The notes beneath the pieces were generated by a model, which saw only the letters and a list, made by a program, of their open reading frames with translations, was not told the origin of the DNA and ran no database searches. A DNA stretch of 64,000 bases from Paraburkholderia bannensis NBRC 103871 (GTDB lineage: Bacteria > Pseudomonadota > Gammaproteobacteria > Burkholderiales > Burkholderiaceae): the NCBI RefSeq assembly GCF_000685015.1, contig NZ_BAYA01000035.1, positions 1 to 64,000 of the forward strand, written 5' to 3'. Both the position numbers and the translations under genes were made by a program. Shown here piece by piece: positions 26,600 through 36,083 of the stretch (position 1 is its first letter; each line of letters begins with the position of its first letter).

Positions 26600-26612
26600 T
26601 CGTCCAATTGGA
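26584..26612. promoter_or_regulatory. Tandem TTCC/GGAA operator at the efflux promoter
   Basis: TTCCGAATGGAA (26584-26595) and TCCAATTGGA (26603-26612, perfect palindrome) sit side by side over and after the -10 element. They are probably the binding sites of the divergent TetR protein. Confidence 0.6.
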
Positions 26613-26633
26613 ATAAATTGGGGTTTCCACACC

Positions 26634-27770
26634 ATGTCGACGACAGCAGACGCGCCGCAGCGCGATCGCCAGGACACAACACAAACCGCGCAAGCACGCG
26701 GTTCCAAACGCGGCATGCTTATTGGGGCCGCACTCGTGGCGGCGGTCGGCGCGGCCGGCTGGGCGGGCCACTGGTGGCTGGTTGGGCGTTTTATCGAGAG
26801 CACCGACGACGCCTACCTTCAGGCCGATAGCGTGACGGTCGCCCCCAAGGTGAGCGGCTACATCACCGATGTTTTCGTGGCGGACAACCAGGCCGTTAAA
26901 GCCGGCGACCCGCTGGTTCGCCTCGACACGCGCCAGTATCAAGCTGCGCTTGCGCAGGCCAACGCCACCATCGATGCACGCAACGCCGACGTCGAACATG
27001 CCGACGCACAGCTCACGCAACAACGCGCGAACATCGCTCAAGCGGTGGCCCAGGAGGAAGTCGCGCGCGTCAGCCTGCGCCACGCCCAGGACGAAGTCGC
27101 GCGCTACACGCCGCTCGCGGCGTCGGGCGCTGAAACCACCGAAAAGCTCTCGGAGCTCAAGAGCTCGCGCGACCAGGCGCAGGCCACGCTGGCCGCCGAC
27201 CACGCGGCGGTCGAATCGGCCCGGTCGCAGATGGGCGCGCTGACGGCCCAGCTCGGCCAGGCCCGCGCGCAACTCGAAGCGGCAAAAGCGAGCGCCGCGC
27301 AGTCGCAGCTCGACCTCGACCATACGGTCGTCAAGAGCGCCATTGCGGGTCGCGTCGGCGACCGTACGGTGCGCGTGGGGCAGTACGTGCAGCCGGGCAC
27401 GCGGATGCTGTCGGTCGTGCCCGTGCAGGACACCTATCTGACCGCCAACTTCAAGGAAACGCAGATCGGCCGCATGCGCATCGGCCAGCCGGTGGAGATT
27501 TCCGTCGATGCGCTGTCCGGGCACAAGCTGCACGGCGTCGTCGACAGCTTCTCGCCGGGCACTGGGGCGCAGTTCGCCTTGCTGCCTGCCGAGAACGCGA
27601 CCGGCAACTTCACGAAGATCGTTCAGCGCGTACCGGTGCGCATCCGCGTGGAAACCGGCCCGCAAACGCGCAAGGTGCTGCTGCCCGGCATGTCCGTGAC
27701 CGCCGAGGTCGATACGCGATCCTCGCGCGACGACGATCACCGCATCGATGTCGAGAACCATCGTGAGTAA
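26634..27770 (+). CDS. HlyD/EmrA family membrane fusion protein
   Basis: This 378-residue protein has one N-terminal membrane helix (GMLIGAALVAAVGAAGWAG), a biotinyl-lipoyl half-motif (TDDAYLQADSVTVAPKVSGYI), a long coiled-coil hairpin (about residues 95-210, rich in Ala/Gln/Glu) and a beta-barrel. It links the inner-membrane pump to the outer-membrane channel across the periplasm. It is the first gene of the efflux operon and overlaps the MFS gene by 23 bases if the latter starts at 27748. Confidence 0.93.
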   Translation: MSTTADAPQRDRQDTTQTAQARGSKRGMLIGAALVAAVGAAGWAGHWWLVGRFIESTDDAYLQADSVTVAPKVSGYITDVFVADNQAVKAGDPLVRLDTRQYQAALAQANATIDARNADVEHADAQLTQQRANIAQAVAQEEVARVSLRHAQDEVARYTPLAASGAETTEKLSELKSSRDQAQATLAADHAAVESARSQMGALTAQLGQARAQLEAAKASAAQSQLDLDHTVVKSAIAGRVGDRTVRVGQYVQPGTRMLSVVPVQDTYLTANFKETQIGRMRIGQPVEISVDALSGHKLHGVVDSFSPGTGAQFALLPAENATGNFTKIVQRVPVRIRVETGPQTRKVLLPGMSVTAEVDTRSSRDDDHRIDVENHRE

Positions 27771-29376
27771 TGTAAGCAGTGCCACCGGGAGCGCGATGGG
27801 TCGCGCCGCGAACGCCCAGCCATCCCAGGGCGAGCGCGCCAGTGCCTCGGACTGGATTGCGGTCGCCGCGGGCGCGCTTGGCGCGCTCATCGCCACGCTC
27901 GACATTTCGATCACGAACTCCGCGCTGCCGCAGATCCAGGGCGAAATCGGCGCGACCGGCACCGAGGGCACGTGGATTTCCACGGGCTACCTGATGTCCG
28001 AAATCGTGATGATTCCGCTCGCCGCGTGGCTCACGCGCGTGTTCGGCCTGCGCAATTTTCTGCTCGCGAACGCTACGCTGTTCATCGGCTTTTCGATGAT
28101 GTGCGGATGGTCGGGTTCGCTCGCCATCATGATCGTCGGACGCATCGGCCAGGGCTTCACGGGCGGTGCGATGATCCCGACTGCGCAGACCATCATCCGC
28201 ACGCGGCTGCCTCCATCGCAGTTGCCCATCGGCATGACGATGTTCGGACTGACCGCGCTGCTCGGGCCATTGCTTGGCCCGGTCGTGGGCGGCTGGCTGG
28301 CCGAGAACATCAGCTGGAGCTGGTGCTTCTTCGTCAACCTGCCCGTGTGTCTCGCACTGATTACGCTCCTGATTTACGGGCTGGGCCCCGATCGGCCTCA
28401 CTGGGAGGAATTCCTGAAGGCCGACTGGATCGGCATTATCGGGCTGGCGATTGGCCTCAGTTCGCTCACCGTGGTGCTGGAGGAAGGGCAGCGCGAGCGC
28501 TGGTTCGAGTCGCAGATGATCGTGAGCCTGACGCTCGTGTCGCTCTTCGGGATGGTGCTGATCGGCATTTCGCAGTTTGTCGCCCGAAAGCCGATCCTGC
28601 GTCTTTCGCTGATGCGCAACATGCGCTTCGCAAGCGTCAACGTGATCGTCTTCATCGTCGGCGCGGGTCTGTATGGCATTTCGTACCTGCTGCCGCAGTT
28701 CCTGAGCCAGGTGGCCGGCTATAACGCCGAGCAATCGGGCATGGTCATGCTGCTCTCCGGCATCCCCGCGATGTTGACCATGCCGATCCTGCCGCGCCTG
28801 CTCGGCAAGGTCGATATCCGTGCGCTCGTCGTCACGGGCCTGCTGTTCTTTGCATGGAGCTGCATGCTCGACACGACGCTGACGGCGCTGAGCGTCGGCC
28901 ATGATTTCACGTGGTCGCAGTTGTTGCGCGGCGTGGGCCAGATCCTGTCGATGATGCCGCTGAACCAGGCCGCCATGGCCACGGTCTCCCGCGAAGAGTC
29001 CGGCGACGCGGCGGGCATCTATAACATGGCGCGCAATCTCGGCGGCTCGGTGGGGCTGGCGATTATCGGCACGTTGATCGACCGGCGCGAGACCTTCCAC
29101 ACGGCCGTGCTTCGCGAGGCGGTCACGAACAATTCGCTCGTCGGGCAGGAGCACATTACAGCTAGCGCGGCGAGTTTCTTCGCGCAGACGGGCGACATGG
29201 CCTACGCGAAGATGCAGGCGCTTGGGCAACTGGCTTCCCAGATCCAGGTGCAGTCGACGGTCATCACCTATTCGGAAACGTTCTGGGTGCTCGGTGTCGC
29301 CTTGCTCGCCTGCATCCCGCTCGCCTTCCTGCTCAAGAATCCGCGCCCCGGCTCCGCCCCGGTAGAAGCTCATTGA
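27748..29376 (+). CDS. EmrB/QacA family MFS drug efflux transporter (DHA2)
   Basis: This protein of about 542 residues has the 14-helix MFS layout with the N-terminal motif ATLDISITNSALPQIQGEIG, motif C-like segment GLTALLGPLLGPVVGGWL and the segment GTEGTWISTGYLMSEIV typical of EmrB proteins. It should export hydrophobic compounds using the proton gradient, with the EmrA-like and NodT-like partners. The true start may be GTG 27763 or ATG 27796; no ribosome site clearly decides. It is followed directly by the outer-membrane gene. Confidence 0.92.
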   Translation: MSRTIVSNVSSATGSAMGRAANAQPSQGERASASDWIAVAAGALGALIATLDISITNSALPQIQGEIGATGTEGTWISTGYLMSEIVMIPLAAWLTRVFGLRNFLLANATLFIGFSMMCGWSGSLAIMIVGRIGQGFTGGAMIPTAQTIIRTRLPPSQLPIGMTMFGLTALLGPLLGPVVGGWLAENISWSWCFFVNLPVCLALITLLIYGLGPDRPHWEEFLKADWIGIIGLAIGLSSLTVVLEEGQRERWFESQMIVSLTLVSLFGMVLIGISQFVARKPILRLSLMRNMRFASVNVIVFIVGAGLYGISYLLPQFLSQVAGYNAEQSGMVMLLSGIPAMLTMPILPRLLGKVDIRALVVTGLLFFAWSCMLDTTLTALSVGHDFTWSQLLRGVGQILSMMPLNQAAMATVSREESGDAAGIYNMARNLGGSVGLAIIGTLIDRRETFHTAVLREAVTNNSLVGQEHITASAASFFAQTGDMAYAKMQALGQLASQIQVQSTVITYSETFWVLGVALLACIPLAFLLKNPRPGSAPVEAH

Positions 29377-29393
29377 AGTCTATTGAATCGAAC

Positions 29394-30875
29394 ATGATGG
29401 CAACCTTTTCTCGACGCCCTCCCGTAAGTGCCGTCAGCGCAATCGCCGTAGCCTGCGCTGCCGCCCTGCTGGCCGCCTGTACGGTCGGGCCTGATTATCA
29501 TGGTGCGCCGCCGGTGGCGTCCGAAGCGGCAAGCGCGACGACCTTCGTGCGCACTCCCGCGAAGGGCATCGTCGCCACCTCGCCTGCGCCGAATCAATGG
29601 TGGCTGGCGCTAGGCGATCCGCAACTGGATTCGTTGATCGCGGCCGCTTTCGCGCACAACCCGGATCTGCGGGCGGCCCAGGCGCGGCTGCGTGCCTCGC
29701 GCGCGCAATTGCAGCAGCAGCGTGCGGCCGAAATGCCCAAGCTAAGCGCCGACGCCGCTACGGTTCGCATGCGCGAGCCTGACCTCAGCGCGCTGTCCTC
29801 GTCCGGGTCTAGTGCGGGTTCATCGGGACGCGGCCCGCTGTCGCTGTACACCGCCGGGTTCGACGCCTCGTGGGAGATCGATCTGTTTGGCGGAACGCGC
29901 CGTGCGATCGAAGCGGCGAATGCGCAGTCCGAGGCCGTCAACGCCGATCTCGCCGACACCCAAGTGTCGCTGGCCGCCGAAGTCGCCCAGGCCTATGTGG
30001 GTTTGCGCGACCAGCAGCAGCGACTGCTTATCGCGCAGCGCACGGCTGAGCTGCAGCAGCAGAGTCTCACGCTGACGGAGCAGCGACGCGCGGGCGGCAC
30101 GGCGGCCGACGTCGATGTCGAGCGCCTCACGACGCAGGTCGAAAATACCCGGTCGACCCTCACGCCACTGGCCGCCCAGGTGGAAATCTCGCTCGACCAG
30201 CTTGCCGTGCTCACCGGCAAGGCGCCGGGGGCGCTTGACGCGGAGCTCGCACAGGCACGTCCATTGCCTGACCTGCCGGCCAATGTTGCCGTCGGTGACC
30301 CGGCGAAAATGCTCGCGCAGCGCCCGGACATTCGCGCAGCGGAGCGCCGTCTCGCATCGAGCAACGCGCAGATTGGCGAGCACATTGCCGACTTCTTCCC
30401 GAAGGTCACGCTCTACGGCGACCTGAGTTATTCAGCCGCCGATCCAGGCCACCTTTTCCGCAAGGCCAATGCGACGTGGCTCGGCGCGCCCTATCTCTCG
30501 TGGAACCTGTTTGATTTCGGCCGCACGCTGGGCGCTGTGCACGGCGCGCAAGCCTCGCGCGACGAAGCCATCGCGAACTACGAAAAGACGGTATTGGGCG
30601 CGCTTCAGGACGCAAACGACGGGCTATCGCGCTTCGGCTACCAGCGCGAACATCTGGCGACGCTGATGAAAGTCCAGAAGTCTGCGGTGCGCTCGGCAGA
30701 CCTGACGCGGCAGCGCTATCGCGCAGGCACCGTCAGCCTTGTCGATCTGCTGGACACCCAACGTGCTGAATTTTCGGCCCAGCAGGACGTCGTCGCCGGA
30801 CAGGCGGAACTGCTCAAGGACTATGTTTCGCTGCAGAAAAGCCTCGGGCTGGGGTGGCAACCGCCACAGACGTAA
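29394..30875 (+). CDS. Outer-membrane efflux lipoprotein, NodT/OprM family
   Basis: This protein of about 493 residues starts with a lipoprotein signal (ALLAACTVGPDYH; lipobox LAAC) and has two TolC-type repeats with the family motifs (NPDLRAAQARLRASRAQL and QRPDIRAAERRLASSNAQIG). It forms the outer-membrane channel of a tripartite pump. The start at 29394 is chosen because it gives a normal signal; a TTG overlapping the preceding stop is less likely. It completes the three-gene efflux operon. Confidence 0.93.
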   Translation: MMATFSRRPPVSAVSAIAVACAAALLAACTVGPDYHGAPPVASEAASATTFVRTPAKGIVATSPAPNQWWLALGDPQLDSLIAAAFAHNPDLRAAQARLRASRAQLQQQRAAEMPKLSADAATVRMREPDLSALSSSGSSAGSSGRGPLSLYTAGFDASWEIDLFGGTRRAIEAANAQSEAVNADLADTQVSLAAEVAQAYVGLRDQQQRLLIAQRTAELQQQSLTLTEQRRAGGTAADVDVERLTTQVENTRSTLTPLAAQVEISLDQLAVLTGKAPGALDAELAQARPLPDLPANVAVGDPAKMLAQRPDIRAAERRLASSNAQIGEHIADFFPKVTLYGDLSYSAADPGHLFRKANATWLGAPYLSWNLFDFGRTLGAVHGAQASRDEAIANYEKTVLGALQDANDGLSRFGYQREHLATLMKVQKSAVRSADLTRQRYRAGTVSLVDLLDTQRAEFSAQQDVVAGQAELLKDYVSLQKSLGLGWQPPQT

Positions 30876-30893
30876 ACGCTTTCTTTCTCTCCA

Positions 30894-32279
30894 ATGCCCT
30901 ACCCCACACTTGTCGCGTGCCGCCACTGTGACGCGCTGTTTCGCAAGCCTCGCCTCCTGCCCGGAGGCCAGGCCGCGTGTTGCTCGCGGTGCGGCTCCAC
31001 GCTCTACCGGGAAAGCTTCGCGCAGCTCGATCGCCTGTGCGCGGTCACCGTCGCCGCATTCATCACCTTCATCATCGCGCAGTCGTTCCCCATCATCGCG
31101 CTCGACGCTAACGGCATTACGTCGGAGTCGAGCCTGATCGGTGCACTCGTGGTCTTGTGGAACGAGGGCATGCATGCCGTCTCGTCGATGGTGTTCTGTG
31201 CAACGGTGCTGTTTCCCCTCGTCGAGATGGTGGCGCTGCTTTATTTGCTGCTGCCTATCCGGCGAGGCGTCGTTCCACCGGGATTCCGTTATGTGATGCA
31301 CGCCATCGAGTTCGTGCGGCCGTGGGGCATGCTCGAAGTCTTCATGGTGGGCATACTTGTGGCCATCGTAAAACTGGTCAGCATCTCGCGGGTGATGCCA
31401 GAGACCGCGCTGTTCGCTTTCGCTGCGCTGACCTTGATGCTGACTGTCGTCGCGATGTTCGATTTTCGCAGGCTCTGGGATATGGCGGATTCGTTGCGCG
31501 CTCCACCAATCGGCAGTGATATCGACCGTCTGGATGACACGCCGGACAGTCGCTCCGGCGACGTTTGCCACGACTATCCGCACCGCGCAGGTTTCCAGAC
31601 GCGCGACGTTACCGCCAGGGCGGCCGGCCTGGCTAGCTGCCATGTCTGCGGCCAACTGGAGTCGCAGCAGATCCTGGCGCGCAAACAGCGCTGTGGCCGC
31701 TGTAATACGCCCGTGCACCTGCGCCGCCCCGACTCTTTGCGTCGCACGTGGGCGCTCCTGAGCGCCGCGGCGATTCTCTACGTTCCCGCGAACGTCCTGC
31801 CGATCATGAATACGGCAACGCTCGCACATGATCGCGGCGACACCATCCTGAGCGGCATCGTCCACTTCTGGATGACCGGCGAATGGTTGATCGCGGCTGT
31901 CGTTTTTATCGCCAGCATCATGGTGCCGATGCTCAAGCTCTCCGCGCTCGCGCTCCTCGCCTTGACCTCGCAGCGTCGCTCCCGATGGCGCACAGCAGAA
32001 CGCACGACGCTCTACCGGGTCGTCGAATTCATAGGCCGCTGGTCGATGCTCGACATCTTCGTGATCGCGCTCACCGTTTCGCTGGTGCGCTTCGGCTCGT
32101 TCGGCACCGTCACAGCCGGGCCTGGCGCCATCGCCTTTGGTTCGGTAGTCATCCTGACGATGATCGCCGCGATGCAGTTCGACCCGCGACTCATCTGGGA
32201 TCCCGTCGCCAGCACGGCAAAGATCGCGCCGGTCGCCGAGGAACCCTCGAATTACACAATGGAACATCCGCATGACTAG
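30894..32279 (+). CDS. pqiA: PqiA-like integral membrane protein
   Basis: This 461-residue protein has two tandem PqiA domains. Each begins with a zinc-ribbon cysteine pair (CRHCDALFRKP with CSRCGS, and CHVCGQL with CGRCNTP) followed by four membrane segments. PqiA works with PqiB and PqiC in moving lipids between the inner and outer membrane. It is 18 bases from the efflux operon and overlaps pqiB by 8 bases, so the two systems may be transcribed together. Confidence 0.93.
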   Translation: MPYPTLVACRHCDALFRKPRLLPGGQAACCSRCGSTLYRESFAQLDRLCAVTVAAFITFIIAQSFPIIALDANGITSESSLIGALVVLWNEGMHAVSSMVFCATVLFPLVEMVALLYLLLPIRRGVVPPGFRYVMHAIEFVRPWGMLEVFMVGILVAIVKLVSISRVMPETALFAFAALTLMLTVVAMFDFRRLWDMADSLRAPPIGSDIDRLDDTPDSRSGDVCHDYPHRAGFQTRDVTARAAGLASCHVCGQLESQQILARKQRCGRCNTPVHLRRPDSLRRTWALLSAAAILYVPANVLPIMNTATLAHDRGDTILSGIVHFWMTGEWLIAAVVFIASIMVPMLKLSALALLALTSQRRSRWRTAERTTLYRVVEFIGRWSMLDIFVIALTVSLVRFGSFGTVTAGPGAIAFGSVVILTMIAAMQFDPRLIWDPVASTAKIAPVAEEPSNYTMEHPHD

Positions 32280-33909
32280 TCCGAAAGGAACCCGCACGCC
32301 TCCCGGCGACGACCATTTTCCGGGCGTCGGCGAGCCGCAGATCGTCCAGCCCAGACGCTGGCTGCCCTCGCTCGTCTGGATCGTGCCGCTCATCGCGGCG
32401 CTGATCGGCGTGGCGCTTGTCGTGAAGTCCGTCGCCATGCGCGGCCCGACGCTCACGATCACTTTCCTGTCCGCCGAAGGGCTCGAACCCGGCAAGACGA
32501 AGGTCAAGTACAAGGACGTCGAAATCGGCTCGGTGCGCGCCATCAAGCTCTCGCCGAACCTCTCGCACGTGCTCGTGACGGTCGAGCTGACCAAGGACGC
32601 AGAAACCTTCGCCAGCAAGGACAGCCGCTTCTGGGTGGTGCGTCCGCGAGTGGGTGCAGGCGGCGTGTCGGGCCTGGGCACACTGCTGTCCGGCGCCTAT
32701 ATCGGCGCGGATGCGGGCCGCTCGCACGAAACCGCGAGCGACTTTACCGGACTGGAAACCCCGCCTGCCGTGACCATCGACGAGAAGGGCCATCACTATT
32801 CGCTGCACAGCAAGGATCTGGGCTCGCTCGATATCGGCACGCCGATCTTCTATCGCCGCATCCAGGTCGGCCAGGTCACGGGCTATTCGCTCGACAAGGA
32901 CGGCACGGGCGTCACCGTGCAGGTGTTCGTGAGCGCGCCGTACGACCAGTACGTGGGCACGAATACGCGCTGGTGGCATGCGAGCGGCGTGGACGTGAAG
33001 CTCGACGCCAGTGGTTTCAAGGTCAATACGCAATCGCTCGCGACCGTTGTAGCGGGTGGCCTCGCGTTCCAGCAGCCGGGCGGCAGCCCGATGGGGCCGC
33101 AGGCGCCCGACAACGCCATCTTCGCGCTCGCCGACGATGAAGGCGATGCAATGAAGGAGCCAGACGGCGCGCCGTCGCGCGTCGTGATGTATTTCAACCA
33201 GTCGCTGCGCGGGCTTGCCGTGGGTGCAACCGTGGACTTCCGCGGCATCGCGCTCGGCCAGGTGACCGACATCGGTATTGAATACGATCCGAAGCAGCGT
33301 AACTTCGCCATGCCGGTGACGATGGATCTGTACCCGCTTCGTCTTGCGCGCAAGAACCGCGGTGGAGCCGCGCCGCCGCCAGGATCCCCGCAGGATCGCG
33401 AGTTTATTCAGCGCCTCGTCGAGCGCGGCCTGCGCGGGCAATTGCGTAACGGCAACCTGCTGACGGGCCAGCTTTATATCGCGCTCGATGTATTCCCGAA
33501 TGCGCCGCCGGCGAAGTACAACCTCGACAGCAATCCCATGGAACTGCCGACGGTGCCGAACTCGCTCGAAGAACTCCAGCAGCAGGTCGCCGATATCACC
33601 AAGAAGCTCAATCAGGTTCCCTTCGACAAGATCGGCAACAACCTGAACGAGTCGCTCAAGAGCGCAAACGAGCTGTTCGGTAAGGTGAACGACGAGATCC
33701 TGCCGCAACTGCATGGCACGCTCGAAGAGACGCAGAAGACCTTCCATGCCGCGCAGGCCACCTTGCAGCAGGATTCGCCGCTGCAATCGGACGTGCATCA
33801 GGCCATGCAGGAACTCACGCGAACCCTGCAGTCGCTCAACTCGCTCACGGATTATCTGGAGCGCCATCCCGAATCGCTGCTGCGCGGCAAATCAGGAGAC
33901 AAGCCATGA
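32272..33909 (+). CDS. pqiB: PqiB-like MCE domain protein
   Basis: This 545-residue protein has one N-terminal membrane helix (SLVWIVPLIAALIGVALVVK) and three MCE domains (beginning near residues 57, 170 and 300, with sequences such as GLEPGKTKVKYKDVEIGSVR and GLAVGATVDFRGIALGQV). A C-terminal helical region (about 430-545) likely forms the needle through the periplasm. It overlaps pqiA and pqiC. It forms a hexameric tunnel for lipid transport in the family. Confidence 0.94.
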   Translation: MTSPKGTRTPPGDDHFPGVGEPQIVQPRRWLPSLVWIVPLIAALIGVALVVKSVAMRGPTLTITFLSAEGLEPGKTKVKYKDVEIGSVRAIKLSPNLSHVLVTVELTKDAETFASKDSRFWVVRPRVGAGGVSGLGTLLSGAYIGADAGRSHETASDFTGLETPPAVTIDEKGHHYSLHSKDLGSLDIGTPIFYRRIQVGQVTGYSLDKDGTGVTVQVFVSAPYDQYVGTNTRWWHASGVDVKLDASGFKVNTQSLATVVAGGLAFQQPGGSPMGPQAPDNAIFALADDEGDAMKEPDGAPSRVVMYFNQSLRGLAVGATVDFRGIALGQVTDIGIEYDPKQRNFAMPVTMDLYPLRLARKNRGGAAPPPGSPQDREFIQRLVERGLRGQLRNGNLLTGQLYIALDVFPNAPPAKYNLDSNPMELPTVPNSLEELQQQVADITKKLNQVPFDKIGNNLNESLKSANELFGKVNDEILPQLHGTLEETQKTFHAAQATLQQDSPLQSDVHQAMQELTRTLQSLNSLTDYLERHPESLLRGKSGDKP

Positions 33910-34595
33910 CGTTTCTCCGGCCTAACCTGCCGCTTCGTTCCGCGCTGCCGGCGCTTGCCCCGGCGCTCATTCTTGCCGCGGCGCTTGCGGGCTGCGCCTC
34001 GCCCGCAAGCCGCTTCTATACGCTGAGCCCGAGCGGCGACGGTGCACGTACTGCATCGGCTGCGACGGCGCCCGTCGGCGCGGGCAACCCGGCGTGGCTC
34101 ATCGAGCTTGCACCGGTCGACGTGCCGCCGCAGGTCGCAAAGGCGCAGCTCGTCGTGCAGACCGACGCCACCCAGGTGAAGGTGCTGGAACAGGAACGCT
34201 GGGCGTCGATGCCCGGCGACGAGATCCGCCGCGCGCTTTCCGGCGACCTCACCCAGCAGTTGAACACCCTCGACGTGTATGGCTCGCCGCATCCGGATAA
34301 CGTGCCGGTCTATCGCGTGAGCGTGAACGTGCAACGCTTCGAATCATGGCCCGGTTCGCACGCGCTGATCGATGCGGTCTGGAGCGTGCGCGCACTCGAT
34401 TCGCAGACGGTCATGACCTGCCGCAGCGTGATCGACGAGCCCGTGGGCCAAGGTTACGACGCGCTGGTAGCGGGACATCGCGACGCGGTCGATGCCCTGG
34501 CGCATTCAATTGCGCGCGGACTTCGTGAACTGGGCGATGGTCGGACAAAGGGCGCGCCCTTGCATTGTCCGGTCGAGACGCCTCCACGTGGCTAG
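33906..34595 (+). CDS. pqiC: PqiC-like outer-membrane lipoprotein
   Basis: This 229-residue protein has a lipoprotein signal (ILAAALAGCASPASRFYTLSPSG) and the ABC-type transport auxiliary domain (DUF330), including the RRALSGDLTQQLNTLDVYG segment. PqiC is the outer-membrane partner of the PqiB needle. The ATG overlaps the pqiB stop (ATGA). A hairpin follows 42 bases after the stop. Confidence 0.93.
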   Translation: MTFLRPNLPLRSALPALAPALILAAALAGCASPASRFYTLSPSGDGARTASAATAPVGAGNPAWLIELAPVDVPPQVAKAQLVVQTDATQVKVLEQERWASMPGDEIRRALSGDLTQQLNTLDVYGSPHPDNVPVYRVSVNVQRFESWPGSHALIDAVWSVRALDSQTVMTCRSVIDEPVGQGYDALVAGHRDAVDALAHSIARGLRELGDGRTKGAPLHCPVETPPRG

Positions 34596-34636
34596 CACTG
34601 CGCCTTCTTGAGCAGTGACAGCAGCGAATCACGACT

Positions 34637-34666
34637 GAGCGCGTCGTCAGAACAGACGGCGCGCTC
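34637..34666 (+). terminator. Hairpin after pqiC
   Basis: A 12-base stem with one mismatch (GAGCGCGTCGTC with GACGGCGCGCTC) and a loop of six bases lies 42 bases after pqiC. It is a likely end of the long efflux-pqi transcript, although the following T run is weak. Confidence 0.55.
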
Positions 34667-34706
34667 TCGTGCAAGCACCGAACGACTGAAATGCAGCAGT
34701 GGCTGG

Positions 34707-34739
34707 TGAATCCAGAAATATCGAATATTCTGGGATTCA
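34707..34739. repeat. Inverted repeat at the 3' end of the NTF2-like gene
   Basis: TGAATCCAGAA and TTCTGGGATTCA form a long inverted repeat around an AT-rich centre, with one unpaired G. It overlaps the stop codon of the leftward NTF2-like gene and can form a stem in RNA. It may be a terminator for that gene, or a binding site. Confidence 0.45.
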
Positions 34740-35132
34740 GGTTGACGAATCATCGTGCGAATCCAGGAACACGTACAGGACGGCGATTTTCGAATCGCGG
34801 ACGACAATGATGTCCTCGCCGGTGTAACGGGGAGGCTCGCCGACTGGCCCGGAACCCCAGATCAAGCGCCCGCCGTTCTGTACGGCTTCGGGTTTCCGGT
34901 GAGGCGTGTAGACATAGCTCGGGTGCGAAGCGCGCAGCTTGCCCGCAATCGACGCCAGTTCATCGTGGCCGACGTAGCGGCCGATCGGTAGATACACGAC
35001 GCAGTCGTCCGTGTAGAGATCCTCGATAGCCTTGCGAAGGCGTACAGGATCGCCTTCACCAAAAACTTCGCGGATATTACGCATCAGCAAATGCTCAATT
35101 AGCGTGGGATCTGGCTTCTCGATTTGTGACAT
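34737..35132 (-). CDS. NTF2-like / SnoaL-like domain protein
   Basis: This protein of about 131 residues has the order of a small cone-fold NTF2-like protein (RKAIEDLYTDDCVVYLPIG, VGHDELASIAGKL, and a C-terminal EDIIVVRDSKIAVLYVFLD). Members are isomerases, dehydratases or ligand-binding proteins. The start at 35132 is chosen because the family core follows and GAGGG is just upstream. It is co-directional with the dehydrogenase gene upstream, 109 bases away, so they may be cotranscribed. The function is not known. Confidence 0.82.
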   Translation of the reverse strand: MSQIEKPDPTLIEHLLMRNIREVFGEGDPVRLRKAIEDLYTDDCVVYLPIGRYVGHDELASIAGKLRASHPSYVYTPHRKPEAVQNGGRLIWGSGPVGEPPRYTGEDIIVVRDSKIAVLYVFLDSHDDSST

Positions 35133-35241
35133 GAAAACCCTCAGAAATAGCATGTCGCGACGGTGTCTAGCGACTCGCGATTGTGAGCGGGCGCGGCATT
35201 TCGTTTCGTGCCACACCCGCTGATCGAGACTGATCGGGGAC

Positions 35242-35997
35242 TCAGACCTGTGCCTGGCCGCCGTCCGCGGTGAATTCCGCGCCGTTGACGAAGCTCGAAT
35301 CGTCCGAGGCGAGGAAGGTCACGACCTTGGCGATCTCCGACGGGTCAGCCAGGCGTCCAATCGGCACCAGCGAGGCCAGGTAGCTCGCCAGCCCGTCCTG
35401 CGCTTCCTTCGTGTCGCCGGCCAGTTCCACCAGTCCGGTGGTCAGCGTCGTACCCGGGCTCACCACATTCACGCGGATACCGCGCTCCTTCAGATCCAGC
35501 ACCCAGCTACGGGCCAGCGCACGGACTGCGGCCTTCGAGGCACTGTAGATGCTGAACGCAGGCGTGCCCGTCGAACCCGCGATCGAGCCGTTCAGGATCA
35601 GCGAGCCGCCTTTTTGCATCAGCGGCAAGGCCTTCTGCACCGTGAAGACCACGGCGCGGACATTGCGATTGAACGTGTCGTCGAAATGCTGGCCGGTGAT
35701 CTCGCCGAGCGGGAGCATCGAGCCGCCACCCGCATTGGTGAAGACGATATCCAGGCGACCCTGTTCGGTGCGGATCTTCTCGAACAGCGCGTCGAGATCT
35801 TCGTCACGCGTGACATCACCTCGCACGCCGCGCGCGCCGTGACCGATCGTTTCGACGGCGGCATCCAGTTCGGCCTGACGGCGTCCGGTGATGTACACCT
35901 TCGCGCCTTCTGCGGCGAGATCCTTTGCTGCGGCCAGGCCAATGCCGCTCGTGGCGCCGGTTACCAGTGCTACCTTGCCTTCGAGTTTCCTGCTCAT
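35242..35997 (-). CDS. Short-chain dehydrogenase/reductase, copy A
   Basis: This 251-residue SDR has the cofactor motif TGATSGIG, the NAG motif (FTNAGGG), the catalytic serine (LNGSIAGS), the YSASK tyrosine-lysine pair and a C-terminal FVNGAEFTADGG. It reduces or oxidises an alcohol/ketone with NADPH; an arginine in GRRQAE after the second strand fits NADPH. The start at 35997 fits the family. It differs from the gene at 46554-47309 by two residues (Arg to Gln near residue 59 and Thr to Ala near 187). The upstream region holds a TCCA-N6-TGGA palindrome and a divergent LysR gene. Confidence 0.95.
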   Translation of the reverse strand: MSRKLEGKVALVTGATSGIGLAAAKDLAAEGAKVYITGRRQAELDAAVETIGHGARGVRGDVTRDEDLDALFEKIRTEQGRLDIVFTNAGGGSMLPLGEITGQHFDDTFNRNVRAVVFTVQKALPLMQKGGSLILNGSIAGSTGTPAFSIYSASKAAVRALARSWVLDLKERGIRVNVVSPGTTLTTGLVELAGDTKEAQDGLASYLASLVPIGRLADPSEIAKVVTFLASDDSSFVNGAEFTADGGQAQV

Positions 35998-36083
35998 GAT
36001 TTGCTCCGGGTTGTTGGGTGTTGATGGATGCAACGATAAACGTCTGCACGACGTAGAAAAACACGGTGACTGCGAATTGATTT

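Noticed and set aside
27610..29373. A 587-codon minus-strand frame across the MFS gene
   Set aside because: It is a low-complexity His/Arg/Asp-rich shadow of the well-supported EmrB-like gene, which has membrane segments and family motifs.
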